Of a DNA stretch of 29,313 nt, positions 8,239 to 16,303 are shown piece by piece. Source of the stretch: Proteobacteria bacterium UBA6921 (GTDB lineage: Bacteria; Pseudomonadota; Gammaproteobacteria; SG8-11). Location: the NCBI GenBank assembly GCA_002450895.1, contig DKAR01000070.1:8261-37573 (forward strand), given 5' to 3'. Under the pieces are notes generated by a model that saw only the letters and a program-made list of their open reading frames with translations, made no database searches and was not told the DNA's origin. Positions within the stretch are counted from its first letter, which is position 1; each line of letters begins with the position of its first letter. Made by a program: the position numbers and the translations under genes.

Positions 8239-9132
8239 CTAATTTGCGTTGGGCATAATCATGGCCAGCCCCTCGAAAAGGAGCGGATGGGCGTCCTGAA
8301 TGATGGAATCGATTGCGGATTCCTTGAGCCCGACAAGGCTCCAGGCTTGCGGCGAGGTCTGTTGCATGAGCCGTTCGCGCTGATCCGGATACTCCGCAAT
8401 TCGCGAAATCATGTTCGCCAAATGAACAACCGAAGCCTCCAGGCATTGATCGACTTTCTCCGGCTCATGGTGGTAGCGAATCGCCAGTCGTAGGGTATCC
8501 GGGAGGTCCCACATCGTGGCCAGCGCGCCGCCAACCATCGCGTGATCGTAGTGGATAAGGTGTCGCTCCGACAGGAACAGCGGCTCATCCATCGCTTCGC
8601 TGCGGCGCAGGATTCGCTGCGAGGCATCCGGGTGCTTGTGGTAGATCAGCAATTGCCCCAGATCGTGAAGTAATCCTGCAACGAATAGTCGTTCGGTATG
8701 CAGCACATTGCATCGTTTGGCCAGAAGTTTTGAAACGATTCCGGTAAAGAGGCTGTGGCGCCAAAAGCTTGCCATATTGGCCAAATCAACCGGAATGCTC
8801 GAAAACGTTTTTACCGCAGAAACAGCAAAAACAAGGTCACGGAGTTCGCGCTGGCCAATGACCGTAACGGCGCGCGAAATCGTATCGATTTTGGACCTGA
8901 AACCATAGAGCGCGCTATTCGCAATTCGCAGCAATCGCGCCGACAAACTGGCATCCTGTGCAATGACGGTTCCGACTTCCTGCGCCGTAAAGTCAGGATC
9001 GTCGACCATCATGTTGACGCGAATACAAACATGGGGAAGCGATACGAGCTTAACGTTGTGCTTCACCAATTCCACTGCGGCCGCTTCGGCAGCTTCTTCG
9101 TCCTGCAAATCATTTTGAACCATGCTGTTCAT
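8239..9132 (-). CDS. HDOD domain protein (paralogue 1)
   Basis: This cytoplasmic protein of 297 residues consists almost entirely of an HDOD domain, an HD-fold module common in bacterial signalling proteins whose biochemical activity is generally unclear. Landmarks are LLRIANSALYGF near residue 68, the conserved AVTVIGQRELRDLV near 88, H156-D157 in LLHDLGQL, then YDHAMVGGAL and RYHHEP. I chose the ATG at 9132: it has a GGAG ribosome site 10 bases upstream and matches the N-terminus of paralogue 2. A longer frame to 9282 adds low-complexity sequence with no homology to the paralogue. It is divergent from the microprotein gene and lies 296 bp upstream of the receiver-adaptor operon on the same strand. 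Confidence 0.9.
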   Translation of the reverse strand: MNSMVQNDLQDEEAAEAAAVELVKHNVKLVSLPHVCIRVNMMVDDPDFTAQEVGTVIAQDASLSARLLRIANSALYGFRSKIDTISRAVTVIGQRELRDLVFAVSAVKTFSSIPVDLANMASFWRHSLFTGIVSKLLAKRCNVLHTERLFVAGLLHDLGQLLIYHKHPDASQRILRRSEAMDEPLFLSERHLIHYDHAMVGGALATMWDLPDTLRLAIRYHHEPEKVDQCLEASVVHLANMISRIAEYPDQRERLMQQTSPQAWSLVGLKESAIDSIIQDAHPLLFEGLAMIMPNAN

Positions 9133-9260
9133 GAAAATCGGCTCCAGAAAACAACCGTGGCCTGCTACTTCATCGGTCGAGCGCCCCCCTAAATTAGCGG
9201 GCGATGATGTTGCGGTGGACGGCTTGGCGAAATCTTTTGTGATGTGATACGTTTCTCGTT

Positions 9261-9279
9261 CCGCTGGGGAGACCAGCGG
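9261..9279 (+). promoter_or_regulatory. Hairpin or operator-like inverted repeat ahead of the microprotein gene
   Basis: CCGCTGG and CCAGCGG form a perfect 7-bp stem around a 5-base GGAGA loop. It ends 12 bases before the ribosome site of the small gene at 9305 and lies in the shared divergent region with the HDOD gene. It could be an mRNA leader hairpin or a dimeric operator. There is no U-run, so it is not a terminator. Confidence 0.45.
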
Positions 9280-9304
9280 CACATATCAAAAGGGGAGAAT
9301 CGCA

Positions 9305-9415
9305 ATGGATATGACTGAAATCCTGCTTTGGATGATTACCGGAATTACCGTCGTTGCCGTAGCACTTTCAGGCCTGCTCGTCACCCGCATTTACGGTAAG
9401 AGCCAGCAGACCTAA
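9305..9415 (+). CDS. Single-pass membrane microprotein, 36 residues
   Basis: This short frame encodes MDMTEILLW followed by a continuous hydrophobic helix (about residues 5-28), ending RIYGKSQQT. A strong ribosome site, AGGGGAG at 9291-9297, lies 7 bases before the ATG, much better than most start sites in this window. The Arg and Lys after the helix favour an N-out, C-in topology by the positive-inside rule. It is divergent from the HDOD gene and followed by an inverted repeat at 9432-9457. I do not recognise a family. Small single-helix proteins of this kind often bind larger membrane complexes, but no partner is evident. It could be missed by automated calling because of its size. Confidence 0.65.
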   Translation: MDMTEILLWMITGITVVAVALSGLLVTRIYGKSQQT

Positions 9416-9431
9416 AACCGCCCGGGATTCC

Positions 9432-9457
9432 GGCGGCTGATTCGCAATTCAGCCGCC
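9432..9457 (+). terminator. Stem-loop after the microprotein gene, terminator-like without a U-run
   Basis: GGCGGCTGA pairs perfectly with TCAGCCGCC (9 bp) around an 8-base loop, 16 bases after the stop codon. No T-tract follows on either strand, so factor-independent termination is uncertain. It may instead protect a 3' end. Confidence 0.45.
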
Positions 9458-9641
9458 TCCCAACCTCACCATACCCCCCGCACTAAATTTCGTCTTTGTA
9501 GTGTCGATAACCTCATCGATTGAATCAGGCTAGCGTTTCGGTTTCTTCTTCAGTGTACCGGTCCGTTGGTTCTTGACTCTGGCGCGCTCTCGAGATTCGC
9601 CGCCGTAGACTCACGATTTCAATGAAAAGATGAGGATGAAA

Positions 9642-10238
9642 ATGATTTCCCTTGCGCGCCTCGCAGTTGGATTGTTGGCTGTCTGCTCCGTATCTACCGC
9701 ATTTGCGGAAGAACCGCCGACCAAGAATTATTTCAGCATTGGCTACTACGACAACTCGATGGAGTTTTCGAGTAATGCGGACAACGGTGCGTTTCGAGTG
9801 CAGCTGGACAACATCAGCCTGCGCTACGGCTACCAGCTATTTAACTTTCTCGCCATCGAAGGCGTCTTCACAACATCTGAAGAGCGCCTCTTCCCCGATG
9901 ACGGGACCAAGGTAAAAAACAATTACATCATTGGCGCGTATGCACGTGGTCAACTTCAATTCCCGGCCTACAACACGACGCTCTACGGCGTCGCGGGTCT
10001 TGCCCATGGAAAATTGACCTACACGATCGAAGGCAACCTATTGACTGGGACCACCACGGACACGATTACCGGAAACGGGATCTCCTATGGCGTTGGCGTC
10101 GAACTCTATGGCGCTCCGTCAACATCGTTCCATTTTGAGATCATGCAGTACCTGGATACCGACTATTTGACTTCGCAAGGTATTGTCCTCGGCATTACGC
10201 ACCATTTCGCGTGGCCGAAAATGGGCACGGGCCGATAG
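9642..10238 (+). CDS. Outer-membrane beta-barrel protein, OmpA/OmpW-like size
   Basis: A 198-residue exported protein. It has a Sec signal peptide (MISLARLAVGLLAVCSVSTAFA, cleavage before EEPP). The mature part is made of alternating hydrophobic/polar strands such as NYFSIGYYDNSMEF, AFRVQLDNISLRYGYQLF, YIIGAYARGQLQF and TLYGVAGLAHGKLTY, and it ends in a strand with aromatic residues (LGITHHFAW). This suggests an 8-stranded barrel in the outer-membrane beta-barrel superfamily. Three ATGs compete at 9630, 9636 and 9642. The GAGG at 9632-9635 is correctly spaced only for 9642. No specific function can be assigned. It sits alone in orientation between the microprotein and FHA genes and is followed by a strong hairpin. 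Confidence 0.8.
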   Translation: MISLARLAVGLLAVCSVSTAFAEEPPTKNYFSIGYYDNSMEFSSNADNGAFRVQLDNISLRYGYQLFNFLAIEGVFTTSEERLFPDDGTKVKNNYIIGAYARGQLQFPAYNTTLYGVAGLAHGKLTYTIEGNLLTGTTTDTITGNGISYGVGVELYGAPSTSFHFEIMQYLDTDYLTSQGIVLGITHHFAWPKMGTGR

Positions 10239-10258
10239 TCCGTCCTGATTGTCTTGCC

Positions 10259-10289
10259 GCACAAACGGCGCGAACGGCGCCGCTTGTGC
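10259..10289 (+). terminator. Strong GC-rich hairpin after the outer-membrane protein gene
   Basis: A stem of GCACAA plus CGGCGC pairs with GCGCCG plus TTGTGC, with a single A/C mismatch and a 5-base loop, 20 bases after the stop codon. No T-tract follows, so it may act as a 3'-end stabiliser or an imperfect terminator. Confidence 0.55.
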
Positions 10290-10365
10290 ACCGCCGATTC
10301 GCCGCTCGAAGTCGCTATCTTAGTTTCTATAACTCTGCCAACCCTCGTCGACACGGCCGACACAA

Positions 10366-10671
10366 ATGATGCTCGTAGTGATTATCGCTGACATGGTTGT
10401 CAACGAAATCCCGGTAGACCGCCCAACCGTAACGATCGGGCGCGCTCCGGATAACGATATTGTTCTTGATGACCCCTTGGTCAGCGCCCAACACGTGCGC
10501 CTCGATATCACCCCTCCCGGCGCCGGCGGCGTCCCGACCGTAATGCTGGAAGACCTTGGCAGCACAAATGGGACTCGAATCAATGGTAAAGGCGTGCACC
10601 GTCAGCGGCTGAAATCCGATGACGAGATCCAGATTGGACGCAGTTCACTTCGGCTGATTGAAGATCGTTAG
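10366..10671 (+). CDS. Stand-alone FHA domain protein
   Basis: This 101-residue protein is a single forkhead-associated domain, a phosphothreonine-binding module. The landmarks are all present: TIGRAPDNDIVLDDPLVS (about residues 22-40), S-A-Q-H, LGSTNGTRING (about 64-75), and a closing DEIQIGRSSLRL strand. Start choice is uncertain. No clear ribosome site precedes the ATG pair at 10366/10369, but the first strand (MLVVIIADMVVNEIPV) is needed to complete the fold, so the later Met at 10393 is less likely. FHA proteins usually read out Ser/Thr kinase signalling or assemble secretion complexes; no kinase gene is in this window. It precedes the second HDOD gene by 221 bp in the same orientation. 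Confidence 0.85.
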   Translation: MMLVVIIADMVVNEIPVDRPTVTIGRAPDNDIVLDDPLVSAQHVRLDITPPGAGGVPTVMLEDLGSTNGTRINGKGVHRQRLKSDDEIQIGRSSLRLIEDR

Positions 10672-10892
10672 AGCAACAAAACTCGCCCGGCCGCCCAACA
10701 TCTACGGCTAAGCTAATTACAAAAGATTACAGAAATTTTGTGATTGTAAGGCGGGGCCCAGCCGACTTATGAATTATAGAGTCCATTCGGAAATTCGGGA
10801 CATCCTGGGACTTTCCTCTTTCATGGACCAAACCGGGCGTTGTACTATCGACGCTTAAATTCAAGACAAGTAACCGCCTCGGACGGCTAGTG

Positions 10893-11774
10893 ATGACTGA
10901 TCGTACTCCACTCACTGATTCCGACATGCAGCGGATCATCCGCGAAACCAAGGCATTGGTTTCCTTGCCGGTGGTTTGCGTCAAGATCAATGAAATCATT
11001 CAACGCAACAACTACTCGGCAGCTGAAATCGGGACACTGATTTCGCAAGACACGAATCTCGCGTCACGCCTGTTGCGAGTTGCGAACAGTGCCTTCTACG
11101 GTTTCCCATCCAAAATAGCCACGATCTCTCGTGCCGTGACTATTGTCGGTAGCCGCGAATTACGCGACCTCGTTCTGGCAACTTCCGCAATCGAAGCATT
11201 TGCGGGTATACCGATCGAAACCGCCAACATGAACAGCTTCTGGATGCATAGCCTCGACACCGCAATCATTGCGCGACTCGTTGCGACGCGAAGCCATATG
11301 GTTCACAGCGAGAGTCTGTTTGTCAGCGGCCTGTTGCACGACGTCGGACATCTGGTGATGTATCTCAAGATTCCGGACCGCGCCCGAGAAGCCATGTTGA
11401 CTGCCGCGCGAAAATCAGTGGATATTGAAGCCGCCGAACGCGAGCAAATTGGTTTTGATCATGCCGAACTGGGCGGCGCGCTTCTCAAGGCGTGGGGCCT
11501 GCCGGATACGCTCGTCGAACCGGTCCGATACCATCATGCGCCGCAAGAGGCTCCAAACTACAGACGTGAGGCCGCCGTCGTTGGTCTTGCAAATCTGCTT
11601 TCCAAACAGAACCGTGTAGGGGCAATCGCTGCAACTTTAGCGCCCGCCATCAACTCGTATTTTGGAATTCTGGGATTGAGCACAGCCGACACCGACGCGA
11701 TTCTCCAGGAAGCCAAACAACAGTTCGGCGATGCCCTGGCGGTATTTCTTCCCCACCTGGCGCACGCGACCTAA
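10893..11774 (+). CDS. HDOD domain protein (paralogue 2)
   Basis: This 293-residue protein is a full-length paralogue of the HDOD protein at 8239-9132. Shared blocks are LLRVANSAFYGFPSKIATISRAVTIVGSRELRDLVLA, H149-D150 in LLHDVGHL, FDHAELGGALL and RYHHAP. Identity is high across the central half and low in the first 20 and last 60 residues. A GTG at 10890 directly precedes the chosen ATG, so either could be used; a GGACGG lies upstream. It is probably a cytoplasmic signalling protein. The 221-bp gap before it, after the FHA gene, is AT-rich near 10720-10745 with a weak inverted repeat (TTACA...TGTAA) but shows no clear promoter pair. Its stop overlaps that of mazG (convergent, sharing CTAA). 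Confidence 0.92.
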   Translation: MTDRTPLTDSDMQRIIRETKALVSLPVVCVKINEIIQRNNYSAAEIGTLISQDTNLASRLLRVANSAFYGFPSKIATISRAVTIVGSRELRDLVLATSAIEAFAGIPIETANMNSFWMHSLDTAIIARLVATRSHMVHSESLFVSGLLHDVGHLVMYLKIPDRAREAMLTAARKSVDIEAAEREQIGFDHAELGGALLKAWGLPDTLVEPVRYHHAPQEAPNYRREAAVVGLANLLSKQNRVGAIAATLAPAINSYFGILGLSTADTDAILQEAKQQFGDALAVFLPHLAHAT

Positions 11775-12562
11775 CTTCGCTCTTCCGCCTTTGCTTCATC
11801 CCACAACGCGTCCTGACCTGCGAGATCCATACTCGCAAGATCCTTCCCCCTTTTTCGAGCCAGTTCTTCCATGCGCCGAAATCGACGTTCAAACTTGGCA
11901 TTCGCATGACGCAGCGCCGAATCCGGATCAATGCTCAGATGCCGCGCAAGTATTGTGGTAACAAATAGCAGATCACCAATTTCGTCCGTCAATCTTTCCG
12001 TTCCACCATTGTTCGCCACTTCATGCTTGAGCTCGACAACCTCTTCGTCCAGCTTGTGCAGTACGTCCGAGGCTCGACTCCAGTCAAAACCGATTTGCGC
12101 AGCGCGGCGGTGCATTTTTGTGGCACGACTAAGGGAAGGAAGCGCTCGAGGAATATCCGAAAGCAGGCTATCGACGTTGCCGCGTTTCGTTGTTCGCTCT
12201 GTCACCTTGTGTTTTTCCCACGCGAGACTTTGCTCATGAGCGGTACTGATTTTCGCGTCCCCAAAAACATGCGGGTGTCGCCGAACCATCTTTTCGACGA
12301 TCGAACAAACAACATCGGAAAAATTGAAGTTGCCCTGTTCCTTTGCCATCTGCGAATAGAAGACTATTTGAAACAACAAGTCGCCCAGTTCCGTGCACAG
12401 CTCCGCCATGTCGCCGCGTTCGATCGCGTCGGCAACTTCGTAGGTTTCCTCGATCGTAAAGGGAAGAATTGTTGCAAACGTCTGCTCTCGATCCCACGGA
12501 CACCCCGTTTCAGGATCCCTGAGTTTTTCCATCAGCGTCAGCAATTCCTGGATATCCGCCAT
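11771..12562 (-). CDS. mazG: Nucleoside triphosphate pyrophosphohydrolase MazG
   Basis: MazG hydrolyses NTPs to NMP and pyrophosphate and influences ppGpp levels and nucleotide-pool quality. This copy has 263 residues, as I recall the E. coli protein. Two MazG repeats are visible. The first has EETYEVADAI then ELGDLLFQIVFYSQ (residues about 37-72), and the second has DEEVVELKHE then DEIGDLLFV (about 170-205). The acidic metal ligands are intact in both. It follows relA by 11 bp on the same strand, matching the enteric relA-mazG neighbourhood but without the intervening mazEF toxin-antitoxin pair. Its 3' end overlaps the HDOD gene by 4 bp in convergent orientation. Confidence 0.96.
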   Translation of the reverse strand: MADIQELLTLMEKLRDPETGCPWDREQTFATILPFTIEETYEVADAIERGDMAELCTELGDLLFQIVFYSQMAKEQGNFNFSDVVCSIVEKMVRRHPHVFGDAKISTAHEQSLAWEKHKVTERTTKRGNVDSLLSDIPRALPSLSRATKMHRRAAQIGFDWSRASDVLHKLDEEVVELKHEVANNGGTERLTDEIGDLLFVTTILARHLSIDPDSALRHANAKFERRFRRMEELARKRGKDLASMDLAGQDALWDEAKAEERS

Positions 12563-12573
12563 AGTACGTTTCG

Positions 12574-14763
12574 TTAAGCCCGGCGAGCCGAAATTACGCT
12601 GGGCAATCGGGCAATCTGTCCCAGCACACGTTCGAACTGTTCAACATCTTTGACCTGAAGCGTCAGTGTGATTGAAGCCTGGTTGGTTTGCGCGTTGGAC
12701 AGCGAGTTCGTTGCCGTCACATTGATTTTTTCATTGGCAAGCGCAGAAGTGATATCTCGGAGGAGTCCTTGCCGATCGTTCGCGATAATCTGAACGTCCA
12801 CCGGGTATTCGGCTTCGCGTGCGGCACCCCACTCCGCGCGCACCAGTCGTTCGGGTTCGCTGATCCGATATCGAGCGAGACTCAGACACCCTGGACGATG
12901 CAGGGTCACGCCGCGACCACGCGTAATGTAGCCAACGATTTCATCTCCCGGAACCGGCTTGCAGCACTTTCCGAAGCTCGACATGACATTCCCTTCGCCT
13001 TCAACAATAACGTTCGATGTGGATCGAACCTTTCGAGGTTGAGGCACTGTGCGCGATGGTGCATCTGCAACTGGCCGAGCGGCGTGCAGGGCGTGAATGA
13101 TTTGAGACACCTTCATGTCGCCGCGACCAATGGCGGCAAACATGTTTTCCGGTTTTCCAAACTCCAGCCGCTGTGCCAATCGTTCAAAATTGACATCGGC
13201 GATATGGAGACGCTGCAATTCTCTCTCTACCGACGCACGGCCCGCGTGCACGTGATCGTCGAAGAACTCTTGCTTGAACCAACTGGCGATTTTTTCACGC
13301 GCCTTGGAGCCTTTGACGAAGCCGAGATTTGGATTGAGCCAGTCGCGACTGGGCCCACCCTGCTTCACGGTCAAAATCTCCACAACATCGCCATTGTTCA
13401 GCGCTGTTGTAAGCGGAACAATTTTTCCGCCGACCTTGGCCCCACGGCAGCGATGTCCGACATCACTGTGGATGTGGTATGCAAAATCAATTGGCGTGCC
13501 GCCTTCCGGCAAATCAATAATCTTGCCTTTCGGAGTAAAAACGTAAATCCGCTCGGCAGGTTTTGCGGAAGGCGTCTCTGGGACCGGACCCGACTCGACA
13601 ACATTGTCGCGCCATTCCAGAAGTTGCCGTAGCCATGTCAACTTTCGTTCGAGTGTCAGATCCGCCGCGGCCCCTTCCTTGTAGCGCCAGTGCGCCGCGA
13701 CACCCAATTCAGCGAACTCGTCCATATCATTGGTACGAATCTGAACTTCAACGATCTTGTCTGCCGGCCCGACAACGGCGGTATGAAGTGACTGGTAGTT
13801 ATTGTCCTTTGGCGCGGCGATGTAGTCGTCAAATTCAGAGCGGATGTAGTGCCAGCGACTGTGCACCACGCCCAGGACGGCATAACACTCTGCGACCGTG
13901 GAAACGATGACGCGAACTGCGCGAATGTCGAAGATCTCGTCAAAGCCGAGGTTCTTGCGGCGCATTTTGTTCCAAATGCTATAGATATGCTTTGGACGTC
14001 CTTTGACTTCAGCGGCAATTCCCGCCGCTTTAAGATGTCCCTGCAGTTCACTGACAAATGCCTCGATATACGACTCGCGATCGACGCGGCGCTCTTCTAA
14101 CCGGCGCGCGAGTTCCTTGTAGCGATCCGGCTCCAGGTATCTGAGCGCAAGATCTTCAAGCTCCCATTTGATTTGCCAGATGCCCAACCGGTTGGCCAAC
14201 GGGGCGTAAATATCCAGCGCCTTTTTTGCGACGGCCTGCTGCACTTCAGCTGACTTGGCTTTGGCCGCACGCATCGCAGCAACACGCCAAGCCAGCGAAA
14301 TGATCACAACCCGAACGTCGCTCGCCATTGAAAACAACATGCGCCGCAATGCCTCGCGCTGGGAGTCATCGATATCGTAGGTGGCACGCGATTCGCGAAG
14401 TGCCTCGATGACGTCCATGCGTTGCGCACCTTCGATCAGATCTGCAACCGCCGGTTCCAACGAATCGCGCACCTCGGCGATGTCTATATCGCCGGCGGCG
14501 ACTTCGCGAAGCAATAGAGCAGCCGCCAGCGACTCTGCATCGAATCCGAGATCCGCAAGGAGTTCGGTCGCAGTCAGTGCCGAGGTTTCACCAGTTGGGT
14601 CTTCATCTTCAGAAAGATCGCGTGCACGAACAAACAGCCCGCATGCAGATTCGAACAGCTTTCGCGCATCGGCGTTCAGCTGCGGGGCCAGGGAGCGCGC
14701 CCAGTCTTCCGTTTCAGCCGTGGAACCCGGGAGGGATGAACCTTGCCGCTTTTGCATTACCAT
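12574..14763 (-). CDS. relA: GTP pyrophosphokinase RelA (ppGpp synthetase I)
   Basis: RelA makes (p)ppGpp on stalled ribosomes. The N-terminal HD region is degenerate: the HD and ED metal motifs of bifunctional enzymes are absent (AALLLREVAAG in place of the HD stretch). The synthetase domain has EFDDYIAAPKDNNYQSLHT and VEVQIRT; the acidic EFDD is the monofunctional RelA hallmark. A TGS domain (YVFTPKGKIIDLPEGGTPIDFAYHIH), a zinc-finger-like Cys stretch (FGKCCKPVPGD) and a C-terminal ACT domain follow. From the ATG at 14763 the protein is 729 residues and begins MVMQKRQ, like other RelA proteins. A longer frame to 14838 adds 25 residues without a ribosome site. The 219-bp gap to fabF (14764-14982) shows no convincing promoter or structured element. 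Confidence 0.96.
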   Translation of the reverse strand: MVMQKRQGSSLPGSTAETEDWARSLAPQLNADARKLFESACGLFVRARDLSEDEDPTGETSALTATELLADLGFDAESLAAALLLREVAAGDIDIAEVRDSLEPAVADLIEGAQRMDVIEALRESRATYDIDDSQREALRRMLFSMASDVRVVIISLAWRVAAMRAAKAKSAEVQQAVAKKALDIYAPLANRLGIWQIKWELEDLALRYLEPDRYKELARRLEERRVDRESYIEAFVSELQGHLKAAGIAAEVKGRPKHIYSIWNKMRRKNLGFDEIFDIRAVRVIVSTVAECYAVLGVVHSRWHYIRSEFDDYIAAPKDNNYQSLHTAVVGPADKIVEVQIRTNDMDEFAELGVAAHWRYKEGAAADLTLERKLTWLRQLLEWRDNVVESGPVPETPSAKPAERIYVFTPKGKIIDLPEGGTPIDFAYHIHSDVGHRCRGAKVGGKIVPLTTALNNGDVVEILTVKQGGPSRDWLNPNLGFVKGSKAREKIASWFKQEFFDDHVHAGRASVERELQRLHIADVNFERLAQRLEFGKPENMFAAIGRGDMKVSQIIHALHAARPVADAPSRTVPQPRKVRSTSNVIVEGEGNVMSSFGKCCKPVPGDEIVGYITRGRGVTLHRPGCLSLARYRISEPERLVRAEWGAAREAEYPVDVQIIANDRQGLLRDITSALANEKINVTATNSLSNAQTNQASITLTLQVKDVEQFERVLGQIARLPSVISARRA

Positions 14764-14982
14764 GGTTGCTATTCCGCCGGAAAGCGTACCGTTGACCAGC
14801 GTGCGCGTCGAAATGCGCAACTGCGTGATGGCCCACATGGCTATCGTAGAGCAAGAACCCTACGTGAGGTAACCCCTTCGCAACTTTCGCAAGCGCAGTC
14901 GAGTACCGGGGATCAAATGATGTAATTGGAAGGCGACCCAAACTGCAGGGCCTACGCGCCAGAAATGACCGCCTGCGGTGGT

Positions 14983-16221
14983 TTACAGCTTTCGAAAAAT
15001 CAACGTCGCGTTGGTGCCACCAAAACCGAATGAATTCGACATCACAACGCTGATTGGCATGTTTCGCGCCGTATGTGGCACGTAGTCGAGGTCACACGCG
15101 GGATCAGGATTGTCGAGATTAATTGTCGGCGGTGCGACCTGATCGCGGATCGCCAAAACGCTAAACACCGCCTCGATTCCACCCGCTGCTCCTAAGAGAT
15201 GACCGGTCATGGATTTCGTTGAGCTCATGGCGACTTTATAGGCGTGATCACCAAATGCAGCTTTTGCCGCAAGCGTTTCCGCGACGTCACCTTGCGGCGT
15301 GGAAGTGCCGTGGGCGTTCACGTAGTCAACCTGGTCCGGATTCAATTGCGCGTTACGAAGCGCCGCTTGCATGCACCGTTTAGCACCTTCGCCGCCTTCC
15401 GCTGGCGACGTCATGTGATAGGCGTCACCACTCATTCCAAACCCAACCAGTTCACAGTAGATGCGTGCGCCGCGGTTTCTGGCGAACTCGTACTCTTCCA
15501 GCACGAGTACACCCGCGCCATCGCTGAGCACGAAACCGTCACGTTCCTTATCAAACGGACGGCTTGCACGCGAGGGGTCTTCGTTACGCGTCGAAAGCGC
15601 GCGCGCCGCACAAAATCCGCCCAATCCGCACGGTGTCGTTGCCATTTCTGCCCCACCGGCGATCATGACGTCTGCATCGCCGTACTCGATCATGCGGGCC
15701 GCCTCACCGATATTGTGATTGCCCGTCGCACAGGCCGAAACCAACGCAACATTCGGCCCCTTGAATCCATACATGATGGAAACGTTGCCGGAAATCATGT
15801 TGATGATGTTCGATGGAACAAAAAACGGAGAGATCTTTCGCGGGCCGCCGGACGCATACGCTTCGTGGCCTTTTTCAATACCGCTGAGACCACCGATGCC
15901 GGAACCCAAAACGACACCAACGCGTTCGGCAAATTCCGGATTCTCGGTCAAGCCGGCGTCGGCGATCGCTTCCTTGGACGCCGCTACGCCGTAATGAATG
16001 AACGGATCCATTTTCCGGGCTTCTTTTGGCGACATCACTGTCGTCACATCGAAACCCCAAACGGAACCGCCGAAACGGGTGGTAAACGCCGCTGGATCGA
16101 AATGCTCAAGGGGACGGATACCGCTCTTGCCAGCGAGAATGTTTTCCCACGCCGTTTTGACATTCAGGCCTACGGGCGACACCATGCCGAGGCCGGTAAC
16201 GACTACGCGCCGCTTGGCCAA
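14983..16221 (-). CDS. fabF: 3-oxoacyl-ACP synthase II
   Basis: This is the condensing enzyme that elongates acyl-ACP with malonyl-ACP, needed for cis-vaccenate formation in gammaproteobacteria. It is 412 residues, as expected. The catalytic triad is intact: C164 in VSACATGNHNIG, H304 in NAHGTSTPQGD and H341 in SMTGHLLGAAG, with the GFGGTNATLIF end. The start codon appears to be TTG at 16221: no ATG or GTG fits, MAKRRVVVTGLGMVSP is the correct N-terminus, and AAGGA lies 8 bases upstream. It is the last gene of the fab cluster, 82 bp after acpP, with a long hairpin in the gap. The weak start may lower output relative to the very abundant ACP. Confidence 0.97.
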   Translation of the reverse strand: MAKRRVVVTGLGMVSPVGLNVKTAWENILAGKSGIRPLEHFDPAAFTTRFGGSVWGFDVTTVMSPKEARKMDPFIHYGVAASKEAIADAGLTENPEFAERVGVVLGSGIGGLSGIEKGHEAYASGGPRKISPFFVPSNIINMISGNVSIMYGFKGPNVALVSACATGNHNIGEAARMIEYGDADVMIAGGAEMATTPCGLGGFCAARALSTRNEDPSRASRPFDKERDGFVLSDGAGVLVLEEYEFARNRGARIYCELVGFGMSGDAYHMTSPAEGGEGAKRCMQAALRNAQLNPDQVDYVNAHGTSTPQGDVAETLAAKAAFGDHAYKVAMSSTKSMTGHLLGAAGGIEAVFSVLAIRDQVAPPTINLDNPDPACDLDYVPHTARNMPISVVMSNSFGFGGTNATLIFRKL

Positions 16222-16261
16222 TGTCGAAGTCCTTCGTTAATGAGAGTGTCGTGTAGTGGTG

Positions 16262-16302
16262 GTCAACGTCGCCGACCGAAAAGTCTGGCGGGTCGCGTTG
16301 AC
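16262..16302 (-). repeat. Long stem-loop between acpP and fabF
   Basis: Outer arms GTCAACG (16262-16268) and CGTTGAC (16296-16302) pair perfectly. Inside them CGACC (16273-16277) pairs with GGTCG (16291-16295), with a 4-base bulge. The structure directly abuts the acpP stop codon. On the transcript it could protect the 3' end of acpP mRNA or reduce read-through to fabF. No U-run follows. Confidence 0.5.
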
Positions 16303-16303
16303 G

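Noticed and set aside
9133..9282. A 50-residue N-terminal extension of HDOD paralogue 1.
   Set aside because: No ribosome site, no similarity to paralogue 2, and it would consume the divergent regulatory region; the ATG at 9132 has a GGAG site.
9571..9610. TTGACT plus TAGACT as a promoter for the outer-membrane protein gene.
   Set aside because: The two hexamers are about 27 bases apart, well outside the workable spacer range.
12688..13632. A 314-codon plus-strand frame opposite relA.
   Set aside because: It is antisense to intact relA domains, with no ribosome site or motif; typical of open antisense frames in GC-rich coding DNA.
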